Made by a program: the position numbers and the translations under genes | The notes under the pieces: model-generated | What the model was told of the DNA's origin: nothing | What the model saw: the letters and a program-made list of their open reading frames with translations, nothing else | The model's database searches: none | DNA from: Yamagishiella unicocca | Lineage: Eukaryota > Chlorophyta > Chlorophyceae > Chlamydomonadales > Volvocaceae | NCBI GenBank assembly: GCA_003116995.1 | Contig: BDSL01000003.1 | Coordinates: 1,984,001 to 2,048,000, forward strand | DNA length: 64,000 nucleotides | Direction of reading: 5' to 3' | In this document: positions 35,501 through 47,500 of the stretch, one piece after another | How positions within the stretch are numbered: the first letter of the stretch is position 1 | Layout: the number at the start of each line of letters is the position of its first letter

Positions 35501-38500
35501 CGTGTCGCTGGCTCTGCAGGGCGGCTCTGCGGTTCGGGCAGCGGGTGCTGGCGGGCAGCAGCGCAACCCCATCACCGTGTCGTCCGGGCTGGTGGAGAGG
35601 CACGACGGCGGCGGCCTCAACGCCCCCAAGCGGCCGCTCCAGCCGCTGAACACCATCGAAGGTGCGCCGACCAGTCACTTCGCGCGCACGCCTTCCGGCT
35701 GGTGCTGAGACGGCATCCCATAGCTGGCTCATCTCACCACTTCCTGCGTGCTAAAGCAACTCGGTGACCCGCTCCAAATCGTTTACGCGTCTCCTGCTTT
35801 TTTACATCTCCTGCTTTTACGCATCTCCTGATTTTATGCATCTCCTGATTTTATGTATCTCCTGCTTTTATGCATCTCCTGCGTTTATGCATCTCCTGCG
35901 TTTATGCACCTCCTACAGGCGTGCCGGAACCCGTTCTGAACCACCTGGGGGCTCTGCAAGACGACCTGCGCCGCGTCAATGCGTTCCTGGGCATGCGGTC
36001 CGTGGCGGTTGACCCGTCGGCTCCTCACCAGGAGCAGCCCGCAGCGGCGCCGCCCTCGGGCGCACAGCAGCAGCAGCAGCCTCCTTGGGGCGGGTCGGCG
36101 CCAGGCGGCCGCGACGTCACCAACAACAACGACAGGGAGACAGCCAGGGTTGAGAAACTGAGTAAGTGCGGCCGGCGGGCGCGGGGTGCGGAAAGTGCGG
36201 ACGCTGTTGCGGGTGGGGGTTCCTCGTGTTCGGGTTTGGTGGGGATGGGTGGGGTGCTCGTGCGTCCGGTGCGGCAGTAGGTTTGTATAGCGCAGGCTTG
36301 CGTCCTGGGAAGGGCGAGGTGACGCGTGTAGTACCGTACCATGCTGAGGGCGCTGTGTCAGGGTGAGATGTGTCAGGGTGAGATGTGTCAGGGTGAGGTG
36401 TGTCAGGGTGAGATGCGTTGGGGTGAGATGTGTCAGGGTGGGATGTGTCAGGGTGAGATGTGTCAGGGTGAGATGTGTCAGGGTGAGATGTGTCAGGGTG
36501 AGATGTGTCAGGGTGAGATGTGTCAGGGTGAGGTGTGTCAGGGTGAGGTGTGTCAGGGTGAGATGCGTTGGGGTGAGATGCGTTGGGGTGAGACGCGTCG
36601 TCCCGGCTCGGCGCTGGGTTTTACTCGCACAAGCCAATTCCCTGATCTCCCTCACCCGTGCTACCCCTGTGTGCTATGATGCCCCACAGGCGACCTAGTC
36701 AAGGACGTGCAGGAGTACAAGCAGCGCCAGGAGGGGGTGGAGCGCGTGCTGATGTCCATGGGCGCGCAGATCCCCTGGGGCAACGACATGCAGCCGGGAC
36801 AGGCGCCGGCGGCCGCTGGCCAGGCGCAGCAGCAGCAGGAGCTGGCAGCGCAGCGGCAGCGCAACCCCATAAACGTCACGGCGGGCAGCCTGCAGGAGGG
36901 GCCGCTGGGTTTCGCGCCTCCAGGGAGGAAGCCGCTGGCGCCCATGGAGGGTGCGTCGCGTTCCCTGCCGCGTCGCGTGGCGGGGCGGGGCGGGCGCCTG
37001 GCTTGTTGGGGCGCGTGGGGGGGTCAGTTGGCATCGGAGGGTGCTCGCTTGGATGCGGTTGCGGCGGGTGGCGCGGCTGCCGAAGGGTGTGCCGATGCCG
37101 ATGTTGTCGTCGGGATTTGGCTGTGGTCGATTCGGCTGTGGTCGCTCTGCTTGGCCGTGGGTCGCTCTGCTGCTGGCAGTGTCATTCTCCGCACCGCCAA
37201 CCTACGAGGGTTGCAGTTCTGCTGCTGCCCTATGCATTTACAGCCTCGGCCGGTCCCCCTAACTCCTCCCCTTCCCCCCCGTGCCGGCACACGGGTCTCC
37301 TTTCATTCCGCCCCCGCCCCGCCATCTGCGTCGTCCGTAGGCATGCCCGAGGGCCTTCCGCCAGTCATCGCTCAGATGGAGAATGAGCTGAAGCGCGTGC
37401 AGGCCTTCCTGAACATGCAGCCCGCCGGGAACATGGCCACAGCCCCGAACCAGGAAGCGGCGCGGCAAGCGGGCGCGGCGCCCGGCGACGCGCGCAACGG
37501 AGGCGGCATGGACCAGTGGGGTGCACCCGGCCGCGAGCCGCGGCAGCCCGGTCAGGAAGTCAAGAACCTGGGTGAGTGCACGTCGAATGTTGTAATCCTG
37601 ATTGGCGTGGGCTACCGCGCGTACGGCAGGGGTGTACGGCACCGGTATACGGTTTGCTGAGCGTTGCACGGCGGCGGGATTGAGGGCGGCCTCCCTGTCC
37701 TTCGGAGGGACCTCTCGGTGTGTGTGGCGGGGGACGTCTACCCAAGACGTGTTCGTTGATCGCTGGGCCTCGGAGCTCAGGTGCGTGTACCGGACGTCCA
37801 CAATCCACGACAACTCTTTCCGCATCACTTGCAGGCGACGTTGTCAAGGACGTCGACTACAACAGGCGCCGCATGGTGCAGCTGGAGGAGGCTCTCCGCG
37901 CCGCAGGCATCCCCATCCCACCGGCCGATTCCGCCGGCACCTCAACCGCCTCCGCGGCCGGCTCCCCCGAGCAGCAGGCCCAGCAGCGGCAGCGCAACCC
38001 CATCAACGTCACGGCGGGCAGCCTGCAGGACAACGCCTCTGGCTTCGCGCCACCAGGGCGCAAGCTGGCTGCGCTGGAAGGTGAGGCAGTTGATGTCTCC
38101 TCCGTTCCGGATTTTATGTGAAACCTTCACACTTTGATGTGCTGTTAAGCTTAAACGGCTTGCCATTTTCATGGGGCTCAAGTTTATGCTGGGTGTAATG
38201 GGTTTCGGTGCCGTCCATAAGCTTCCCTATTTCTCCTCGGTGCCGCAAAGCCCTTACCTTCGGACCCTCCCCCCTATGCCGCTACCTTCAGGCCTCCCCG
38301 AGCCCGCCCAAGTGGAGCTGGCGCGCATGGCGGAGGACCTCAAGAGGATGCACGCCTTCATGGGCATGAACCCGGCAGGCACCATCGCAGTGGCGCAGAG
38401 CCAGGAAGCGGCGCGGCAAGCGGGCGCGGCGCCCGGCGACGCGCGCAACGGAGGTGGCATGGACCAGTGGGGCGCACCCGGCCGCGAGCCACGGCAGCCC

Positions 38501-41500
38501 GGCCAAGACGTCAGGAGCATGGGTGCGGCGGTCTATGGGAGCCATGCGGATTGCGCCACGGGATAGGCGTGCCGTGTAGACAGATGCAGCCATGGCATGA
38601 AGTAGTAGGCAATAACGGCCGTAGATTTCAGCACACACGGTTCACGGCATTCCCCAAAGCTCCCATAGCTAGCCCGTCTGTGTGTTCGGCTTGTGACACA
38701 AGTGAAACTTCGGATAGCGGTGTCGGCCCTCATCGGCCTTGGGCTGCCTGGTAGCGCGCCCCACCGTGCCCACCAGTGCCGTGCTAATTTTATATCGTGC
38801 CGATTGCAACGTGCAGGCGAGGTTGTCAGGGACGTGGACCAGAACAACCGACGCATTACAATGTTGGAGGATGCGCTCCGGGCCGCCGGCATCCCCATCC
38901 CGCCGTCTCAGCCGGCTGGCTCCTCCGCCGCCTCCGCGGCCGGCTCCCCCGAGCAGCAGGCCCAGCAGCGGCAGCGTAACCCCATCAACGTCACGGCGGG
39001 CAGCCTGCAGGACAACGCCTCTGGCTTCGCGCCACCAGGGCGCAAGCTGGCTGCGCTGGAAGGTGAGGCAGTTGATGTCTTCATTGTTCCGTGCGATCCG
39101 TGCTTCCGGTGTCCGTCCGTCAGGAGTTGCCAGGGTAGGACGTCAGGACTCGCATAGCATGCGTGGAGCTAGTGTAGGAACGCGGAGTTTTGGACAAACC
39201 AAAATCGAAATGCCTACCTCGGGACCGGTGCATGGGGCTAGGTGGGACTGTACTGGGCAAGAAAACAGGAGCGATGGGCGGGGGCGAGGGATATGTACGA
39301 CCATACGGACGGAGTGCGATGTTTTGTGGTGTGCTTGCCTGGCTTCCCTGCCTGTCCTTGATGCTACGGCGTCCTCCCCCAACCTCGGCCCCTGTGAATG
39401 TAATCCTGACAGGCCTGCCAGAGCCCGCTCAGGTGGAGCTAGCCCGCATGGCAGACGAGCTCAAGCGCATGCAGGCCTTCATGAACATGAACCCGGCAGG
39501 CGCTGTCTCGGTAGGCCCGAGCCACGACGCGGCGCGGCAAGCGGGCGCGGCGCCCGGCGAGGCGCGCAACGGAGGTGGCATGGACCAGTGGGGCGCACCC
39601 GGCCGCGAGCCGCGGCAGCCCGGCCAGGAAGTCCGGAACATGGGTGAGGAGGAAATTTCGTATGATTTTAGGGGTTGCCTAAGTCTGGAAGGGTGGTTGG
39701 CCGCACGTATGATAGGCGTCAACCTGGCTGTGTATTCACCACGTTTAGAGCTTTGCTTTGCCTCAAGAACGTTGGTTGCACCATTCATGTCCGGTACTTG
39801 CAGGCGAGATGGTACGAGACATCGACCAGAACAACCGCCGCATGGCGCAGCTGGAGGAGGCCCTTCGCATGGCCGGCATCCCCATCCCGCCGCCTCAATC
39901 CAGCGGCTCTGGTGCCATGGCCGGCTCCCCCGAGCAGCAGGCCCAGCAGCGGCAGCGTAACCCCATCAACGTCACGGCGGGCAGCCTGCAGGACAACGCC
40001 TCTGGCTTCGCGCCGCCAGGGCGCAAGTTGGCTGCGCTGGAAGGTGGGCGGTTTGCCTCATGATCTGCGGTTCTCTGTGTGGGTCTCTCTGATGTTCCGG
40101 GGCTGTTACCGGTATACCACAGAGGTAGAAGGCATGCATATCACTGGGCGTTTGTTGTGGACTCGATGCCGGCTACGCGCCTCAGTTGCCTGTCCTCGGT
40201 GCCGCAAAGCCCTTACCTTCGGACCCCCCCCCCTGCCGCTACCTTCAGGCCTCCCCGAGCCCGCCCAAGTGGAGCTGGCGCGCATGGCGGAGGACCTCAA
40301 GAGGATGCACGCCTTCATGGGCATGAACCCGGCAGGCACCATCGCAGTGGCGCAGAGCCAGGAAGCGGCGCGGCAAGCGGGCGCGGCGCCCGGCGACGCG
40401 CGCAACGGAGGTGGCATGGACCAATGGGGTGCACCCGGCCGCGAGCCGCGGCAGCCCGGCCAGGAAGTCCGGAACATGGGTGAGGAGGAATTTCCGTATG
40501 ATTTTAGGGGTTGCCTAAGTCTGGAAGGGTGGTTGGCCGCACGTATGATAGGCGTCAACCTGGCTGTGTATTCACCACGTTTAGAGCTTTGCTTTGCCTC
40601 AAGAACGTTGGTTGCACCATTCATGTCCGGTACTTGCAGGCGAGATGGTACGAGACATCGACCAGAACAACCGCCGCATGGCGCAGCTGGAGGAGGCCCT
40701 TCGCATGGCCGGCATCCCCATTCCGCCGCCGCAGTCGAGCGGCTCAAGCGCCACGGCGGGCTCCCCCGAGCAGCAGGCCCAGCAGCGGCAGCGTAACCCC
40801 ATCAACGTCACGGCGGGCAGCCTGCAGGACAACGCCTCTGGCTTCGCGCCACCAGGGCGCAAGTTGGCTGCGCTGGAAGGTGGGCGGTTTTTCTCATGCT
40901 CTGCGGTTCTGTGTGGGTCTCTCGGATGTTCCGGGGCTGTTACCGGTATACCACAGAGGTAGAAGGCATGCATATCACTGGGCGTTTGTTGTGGACTCGA
41001 TGCCGGCTACGCGCCTCAGTTGCCTGTCCTCGGTGCCGCAAAGCCCTTACCTTCGGACCCCCCCCCCTGCCGCTACCTTCAGGCCTCCCCGAGCCCGCCC
41101 AAGTGGAGCTGGCGCGCATGGCGGAGGACCTCAAGAGGATGCACGCCTTCATGGGCATGAACCCGGCAGGCACCATCGCAGTGGCGCAGAGCCAGGAAGC
41201 GGCGCGGCAAGCGGGCGCGGCGCCCGGCGACGCGCGCAACGGAGGTGGCATGGACCAATGGGGTGCACCCGGCCGCGAGCCGCGGCAGCCCGGCCAGGAA
41301 GTCCGGAACATGGGTGAGGAGGAATTTCCGTATGATTTTAGGGGTTGCCTAAGTCTGGAAGGGTGGTTGGCCGCACGTATGATAGGCGTCAACCTGGCTG
41401 TGTATTCACCACGTTTAGAGCTTTGCTTTGCCTCAAGAACGTTGGTTGCACCATTCATGTCCGGTACTTGCAGGCGAGATGGTACGAGACATCGACCAGA

Positions 41501-44500
41501 ACAACCGCCGCATGGCGCAGCTGGAGGAGGCCCTTCGCATGGCCGGCATCCCCATTCCGCCGCCGCAGTCGAGCGGCTCAAGCGCCACGGCGGGCTCCCC
41601 CGAGCAGCAGGCCCAGCAGCGGCAGCGTAACCCCATCAACGTCACGGCGGGCAGCCTGCAGGACAACGCCTCTGGCTTCGCGCCACCAGGGCGCAAGTTG
41701 GCTGCGCTGGAAGGTGGGCGGTTTTTCTCATGCTCTGCGGTTCTGTGTGGGTCTCTCGGATGTTCCGGGGCTGTTACCGGTATGCCACGCAGGCAGAAGG
41801 CATGCATAGCACTGGACGGTTGTCGTGGTTTCGGTGCCGGCTCCGCCCTTGGGTTGCCTGTCCTCGGTGCCGCAAAGCCCTTACCTTCGGACCCTCCCCC
41901 CTATGCCGCTACCTTCAGGCCTCCCCGAGCCCGCCCAAGTGGAGCTGGCGCGCATGGCGGAGGACCTCAAGAGGATGCACGCCTTCATGGGCATGAACCC
42001 GGCAGGCACCATTGCAGTGGCGCAGAGCCAGGAAGCGGCGCGGCAAGCGGGCACGGCGCCCGGCGACGGGCGCAACGGAGGTGGCATGGACCAGTGGGGC
42101 GCACCCGGCCGCGAGCCGCGGCAGCCCGGCCAGGAAGTCCGGAACATGGGTGAGAAATCGCTGCGAGGCATGGTATGACGTGAAGGGCTGCATTAGTGTG
42201 AAGTAGGCGGCTGGCATCGCGTACGACTGCCTTGGCCTTTCGTGTCCTGAGGCCCGCCGTGTTGGACCTCACCGTTAAACGAACGTCCCCTACTTGCAGG
42301 CGAGATGGTACGAGACATCGACCAGAACAACCGCCGCATGGCGCAGCTGGAGGAGGCCCTTCGTATGGCCGGCATCCCCATTCCGCCGCCTCAATCGAGC
42401 GGCTCTAGTGCCACGGCCGGCTCCCCCGAGCAGCAGGGCCAGCAGCGGCAGCGTAACCCCATCAACGTCACGGCGGGCAGCCTGCAGGACAACGCCTCTG
42501 GCTTCCACCCCCCCGGGCGCAAGCTGGCTGCGCTGGAAGGTAAGAGACTTGCCTGATTTCGTTCTGGCTCGCCTTGTAAGGCTTTATTGACTTTGTCGCA
42601 AAGGCACAGCCTAGCTTGTTGCAAAGGCATAGCCTAGCTTGTTGCAAAGGCATAGCCTGGCTTGTTGCAAAGGCACAGCCTAGCTTGTTGCAAAGGCACA
42701 GCCTAGCTTGTTGCAAACAGCCTAGTGCTGGGCGTGCGGCTGGCTTGGGTGATGTCACTGTCTAGGTGCAGTCTTCCTTCCTGCGCCTCCTAAACCCTAA
42801 AAGCCGTAAAATCCCCGTCCTCAGCCCCATGCGACGCCCATGGCATGCTCTCTCGACAGGCCTCCCCGAGCCCGCTCAAGCCGAGCTAGCCCGCATGGCA
42901 GACGAGCTCAAGCGCGTGCAGGCCTTCATGAACATGAACCCGGCAGCACCCGCCGGGCCGGCGAGTCGCGAGGGACCGAGGCAGGTGGGGGCGCCCGGCG
43001 AGGCGCGCAATGGCGGCATGGACCAGTGGGGCGCACCCGGCCGCGATCCGCGGCAGCCCGGCCAAGAAGTCAGGAACATGGGTGAGTTCTGGCTGGGAGG
43101 ACCGATACGATCACATGTCCTGGATGCGGGGACCGCTAAGAAAGATACGGCGTGGGATGAAGTGCGCGAGCCGGCGGCAGAGTTCAGCTTGCGGCCTGCT
43201 CATCCACAGCGCGCCTCAGCATAGCCTCCAGGGCTCTATGGAGCTGTGGTCGGTGGCCTGTTCTTCTCCAACTCCTTTTATGGCCCAGGACCTATCCATG
43301 ATGCGACCGTCATGCCTCCCGCGGCGGCAAATGCACACGTGATCCTTCTCACCTGCTACGTCCGCCGCCGCGCAGGCGACGTCGTACGAGACATCGACCA
43401 GAACAACCGGCGTATGGCGCAGCTGGAGGAGGCCCTTCGCATGGCCGGCGTCCCCGTCCCGCCGCCTCAGTCTGCTGCTGCCGCTGCTGTGGCCGGGTCG
43501 CCGGAACACCAGGGCCAGCACAAGCAGCGCAACCCAGTTGGCATCTGGCCGAGCCTGGGACCCGACGGCTTGACGGGCTTGGCGGCCCCTGGGCGCAAGC
43601 AGCTTGGTCCTATGGAAGGTGGGTGGTTGCCTTGCCTGTTCAGATCTGTTGTTTAGTCAGGTCTGCGGTCTGTCCAGGGCTGTTTCCTGTGTGTCGAGCG
43701 GCTGGATTCCGCGCCGGAAGCCTCCCCGGTTGTTGTTGCACTTTGACAGGACGACGCAATAGCGCTGCGGCTGCATGCGCATGTGGGCGATTCCTCAGTG
43801 CTGGGCTCAGGCTAGTTGCGCGCACCGACCGCGCGAAAGGGCCGCCAGCATGACGCCAAAGCATGCCCTGACCTGTCCTGGCGTGACGCTGTGCTACCCG
43901 CTACTGCAGGTCTGCCTGAGCCCGCGCAGGCCGAGCTGGCCCGCCTTGCAGACGAGCTCAAGCGCGTGCAGGCCTTCCTCAACATGAACCCGGCAGCACC
44001 CGCCGGCCCAGCGGGCCACGAGGGGCCCCGGCAGGTGGGGGCGCCCGGCGAGGCGCGCAACGCCGACATGGAGCAGTGGGGCGCACCTGGCCGCGAGCCG
44101 CGGCAGCCCGGCCAGGAGGTCAAGAACATGGGTGAGTTCTGACGGCTTCATCATTGCCGTGTGGTTGGCTGGTCATTGGAGGAAAGACGGGGTCTTGGCT
44201 CTGCAGGAGCGCACCAAGCGGGGGACCGTGGTGAGGCTTGGCGCAACGGATTGGGTTGGTTTGGATCATCAATACCGTAGCTGCCTTGTGGGTTTTGCCG
44301 TGCCGGGATGTTGCTATGCGCGCTGGCCTAAACAGGATTCGCCTCCAACCAGGCTATAAGCGTCTCGGCGAAGAATTGAGCGGCGACGCTTGACTCGCGC
44401 AGACGCGGGCCCGCCCGCTCCCTGACAACATCTCCCGGGGCCGGCCGAGTCCGTACACGATTGTCGTACAGACATACCTTCCCCCCCGTGAGGGCCTTCG

Positions 44501-47500
44501 CCGTGACCCCTCTTGAAAACTTGGATACCCTGAAAGCCCTAAACCCTGGCTGCTGCGCAGGCGACCTGGCCAAGGACGTGGACAACTACAAGCAGCGAAC
44601 GGCGATGCTGGAGGACGCGATGAGGGCTGCCGGCATCCCCGTGCCGCGGCCGGGTGAGACGCCCGCAGCGGCCGCCGCGGCCTCCGAGCAGGCGCAGCGG
44701 CATCGCAACGGGATCGTCGTGACGCCCGGCCTGGTGACGGGCCCGGAGGCGGGTCTCGTGCGGCCGCACCGGCACGCCCCAGCGGAAGGTGAGGGGGCGT
44801 TGCGAGGGAGGCGTGGTGACGCAGCGGTTGGGGTGGCCGTGGCGGGGGGGATCTTGTGTGCGTACGTGTGTTTTATAAATGCTGAGCTGAGCCGCTGTAC
44901 GTGTGTGTGCGTGGTGGGACCGGTCTGTTGCTGCCTCTGCGTGCTATGCGGCTCTACCAGGGGGCCGTCCTCCGTTGTGCTCCAGGCGGCCGTCATCGGG
45001 CTTGCGGGGGAAAACCGTGTACGAGGGAAAAACCGTTGGGAAAAACCGTTTTTGGGCGACAATCGTTTGGGACATCAACCGTTTGGGACAACAACCGTTT
45101 GGGACATACGTCATCGGGTTGCGGCAGGGGGCCGCGGGGTGACCTCTGTGCCCACAGGTCACCTCAACTTACTAGCCCGCCCGCATCACTACTTTCGGCG
45201 CCCGTTCGGCCGCCATGCAAGGAGGTCTGCGCCCAGTGTCAGAAAGGGCGACTCCGCAGTCCTGGCAGCGCCTGATCGGCCCGGCCGCGGACGCCCTGCT
45301 CAACCGCCTGCCCCCCGCCCTCTTGTGTATCCTCTGCAGCGGGCCCCGAGGCTCTGAACCCCGAGCTAGCCCGAATGGCAGACGAGCTCAAACGCGTGCA
45401 GGCCTTCCTCAACATGAACCCGGCAGCACCCGCCGGCCCAGCGGGCCACGAGGGGCCCCGTCAGGTGGGGGCGGCTCCGGCAGACGCCCGCAAGGCGGAC
45501 ATGGACCAGTGGGGCGCACCCGGCCGCGAGCCGCGGCAGCCCGGCCAGGAGGTCAAGAACCTGGGTGAGTCCCCATTTTCGCAGCGTGCGGAAGTGCGGA
45601 GGTGCGGAGGGGACATCTCCCTCACATGGTGCAGAGCCGGCATGGTGCAGTGCCGTCGTGCCGCCTTCCCGACCCTCCAGCTGGCCCCGCCCCCGCCCCC
45701 GACCTCCCTCCCCCTCCCCCCTCCCCTCGCCCCCGCCCCCGACCCACGGGTTTCCTCTCACCTCCCGCCCGCTCCCCGCCGCTTTAGCTTAGCCGCCAAA
45801 GGTCATATTACGACCTTCCGCTCTAGTATCCCCAACCCAGTTCTCCAGCATGCATCTCAAAACGTCTGTTCTAAACGGTTTTTTTCGGGCATTCACGGGT
45901 CTCCCTCGAGCCCCCGGGAGACCTCGCGTCCTTTTCGCGTCAGCGGTTTTCACGCCCTCTCCTCGGCCCCGCCCCCGCATGACAGGTGACCTCGTGAAGG
46001 ATGTGGACGACTACAAGCAGCGAATGAAGCAGCTGGAGGAGGCGCTGCGTGCCGCCGGAATACCCGTGCCTCCGCCGCAGGGCGCCGGGGCGGCGGCTGT
46101 GGCGCCGGGCTCGGAGCAGTCGCAGCAGCGGACGCGCAACGGCATCGCTGTGTCGCCAGGGCTGGTGCCCAACGCGGAGGCGGGCAAGGGATTTGCGGCG
46201 CCCAAGCGAGGAGCGGGACCGGATGGTGGGTTGCGCTGAGTTGCGCCGGGTGGCGCTGCGCGTGCTGCGTGTTGCCCAGCTCGCCGAGGGCGGCGGTGGT
46301 GGGACTCATGCGGGCAGTGCCTTGTACCGGTAAGGGAAGCGGTTAGACCTCGCGCGGGCGGCGGCAGCATCGCCCGAGGCTTTTTGCGCTGTTTACGCAG
46401 GCGTCTACGCGGCTTCGGTCGGTGCTGTGGTGCGGCACCCTACGGCTCGCAATTCGCGCCTCTGCCGTACCGCTCTGGCATCTGCCGTACCGCTCTGGCC
46501 TCTGTCGCCGGTCCTCGAACGGCTGCTCCGCGCGCCCCTCTCCCCCCCTCCACCCGCCGGCGAATTTCCCTTTACGGTTTTCCTCTCGTACCTTCCCCCC
46601 TACCTCCCCCGCTGCAGGCCTCCCCGAGTCGCTACCCGCCCAGGTGGACGGCCTACAGGATGAGGTGAAGCAGCTGAAGGCGTTCCTGGGAATGAAGGAC
46701 GGCGTGCCGGCCGCGCTGGCGGGCGGGCCGGAGGCGGCCAAGGCGGCCGGAGGCGCGGCGGCGGCGACGGACCACGGCCCCTGGGCCGGGCCGGGCCGCG
46801 AGAAGGCTGACGTGGCGGCCGTGGACGCGGTCGCCAAGGAGCTGGACGAAGTGAAGCAGCAACTGAACGATGTAGGTTGGGGCCTGGGTGACCCACGGGT
46901 CACTCCTGAAGCCTCGATGCGGCGCGCGTGTGCCTAGAGCAGCGGAAGAAGAGGGGCAGAGGGGTTGGGCACCCGGGCAGGGGGGTCGGGCACCCGGGCA
47001 GGGGGGTCAGGCACCCGGGCAGGGGGGTCGGGCACCCGGGCAGGGGGGTCAGGCACCCGGGCAGGGGGGTCAGGCACCCGGACAGGGGGGTCAGGCACCC
47101 GGACAGGGGGGTCGGGCACCCGGGCAGGGGGGTCAGGCACCCGGGCAGGGGGGTCGGGCACCCGGGCAGGGCGGTCAGGCACCCGGGCAGGGGGGTCAGG
47201 CACCCGGGCAGGGGGGTCAGGCACCCGGGCAGGGGCTGCACGAGCTGAGTCCCGTGCTGTTGAGGTGCGCCGTGTGGCCGCTGTCAGGTCCTGATCTGGC
47301 CGCTGTCAGGTCCTGATCTGGCCGCTGTCAGGAGCAACTTGGCGGGGTGCTTGGCAGCGGTGCTCAGCGTGACGCAACGGGGGGCGTGCTGGTTGCCCTT
47401 CTCTTGCCCCATAATACCTTCCCGACCGGGACCAGCGTTCCCTCTCCGTCCCACCCTTGCCGCGTGCATACGCGGCCCTTGCCGCGTGCCTCTTAGTACC

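Larger units (their letters stand above)
26776..36161 (+). other. Diverged first half of the repeat array (exons 6-24)
   Basis: Exons: 26776-26883, 27206-27332, 27649-27896, 28268-28654, 28981-29266, 29613-29771, 30197-30318, 30538-30733, 30965-31188, 31538-31735, 32100-32438, 32701-32772, 32988-33141, 33507-33868, 34316-34427, 34690-34898, 35089-35217, 35520-35661, 35919-36161. The W-G-x-x-G-R motif (SWGPPGGR, PWGQPGRK, KWADAGRG, PWGTQGRG, QWGRGG, PWGGSAPGGR) alternates with the RNPI/RKxL motif (KQRNPVGTRTP, GRNSVQV, GRNPISVTAG, QRNPINVTAG, QRNPITVSSG). Here one cycle is usually three exons with phases 1-0, 0-0 and 0-1: WG module, short coiled coil, RNPI module. Confidence 0.78.
36690..46225 (+). 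other. Homogeneous central array of alternating A and B exons (exons 25-43)
   Basis: B exons: 36690-36950, 37835-38080, 38817-39062, 39804-40043, 40640-40879, 41474-41713, 42300-42539, 43376-43618, 44561-44788, 45986-46225. A exons: 37341-37571, 38292-38522, 39413-39643, 40249-40479, 41083-41313, 41919-42149, 42860-43081, 43910-44131, 45340-45564. All are flanked by phase-1 introns on both sides, so A/B pairs can duplicate without a frameshift. A exons are mostly 231 nt (222-225 in the last three) and B exons 228-261 nt. The last B in the near-identical block (42300-42539) has FHPPGRK in place of FAPPGRK. Confidence 0.88.

Noticed and set aside
36341..36698. Repeat ORFs of CQGEM or CVRVR type (+) and LTLTH type (-)
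   Set aside because: These are readings of the 15-bp intronic minisatellite, not genes.
46888..47316. Long ORFs with GTRAGGS, APGQGGR or Pro-rich heptad repeats on both strands
   Set aside because: They are the 21-bp minisatellite read through. The sequence lies in the intron between two well-supported exons, and the frames simply stay open because the unit length is divisible by three.
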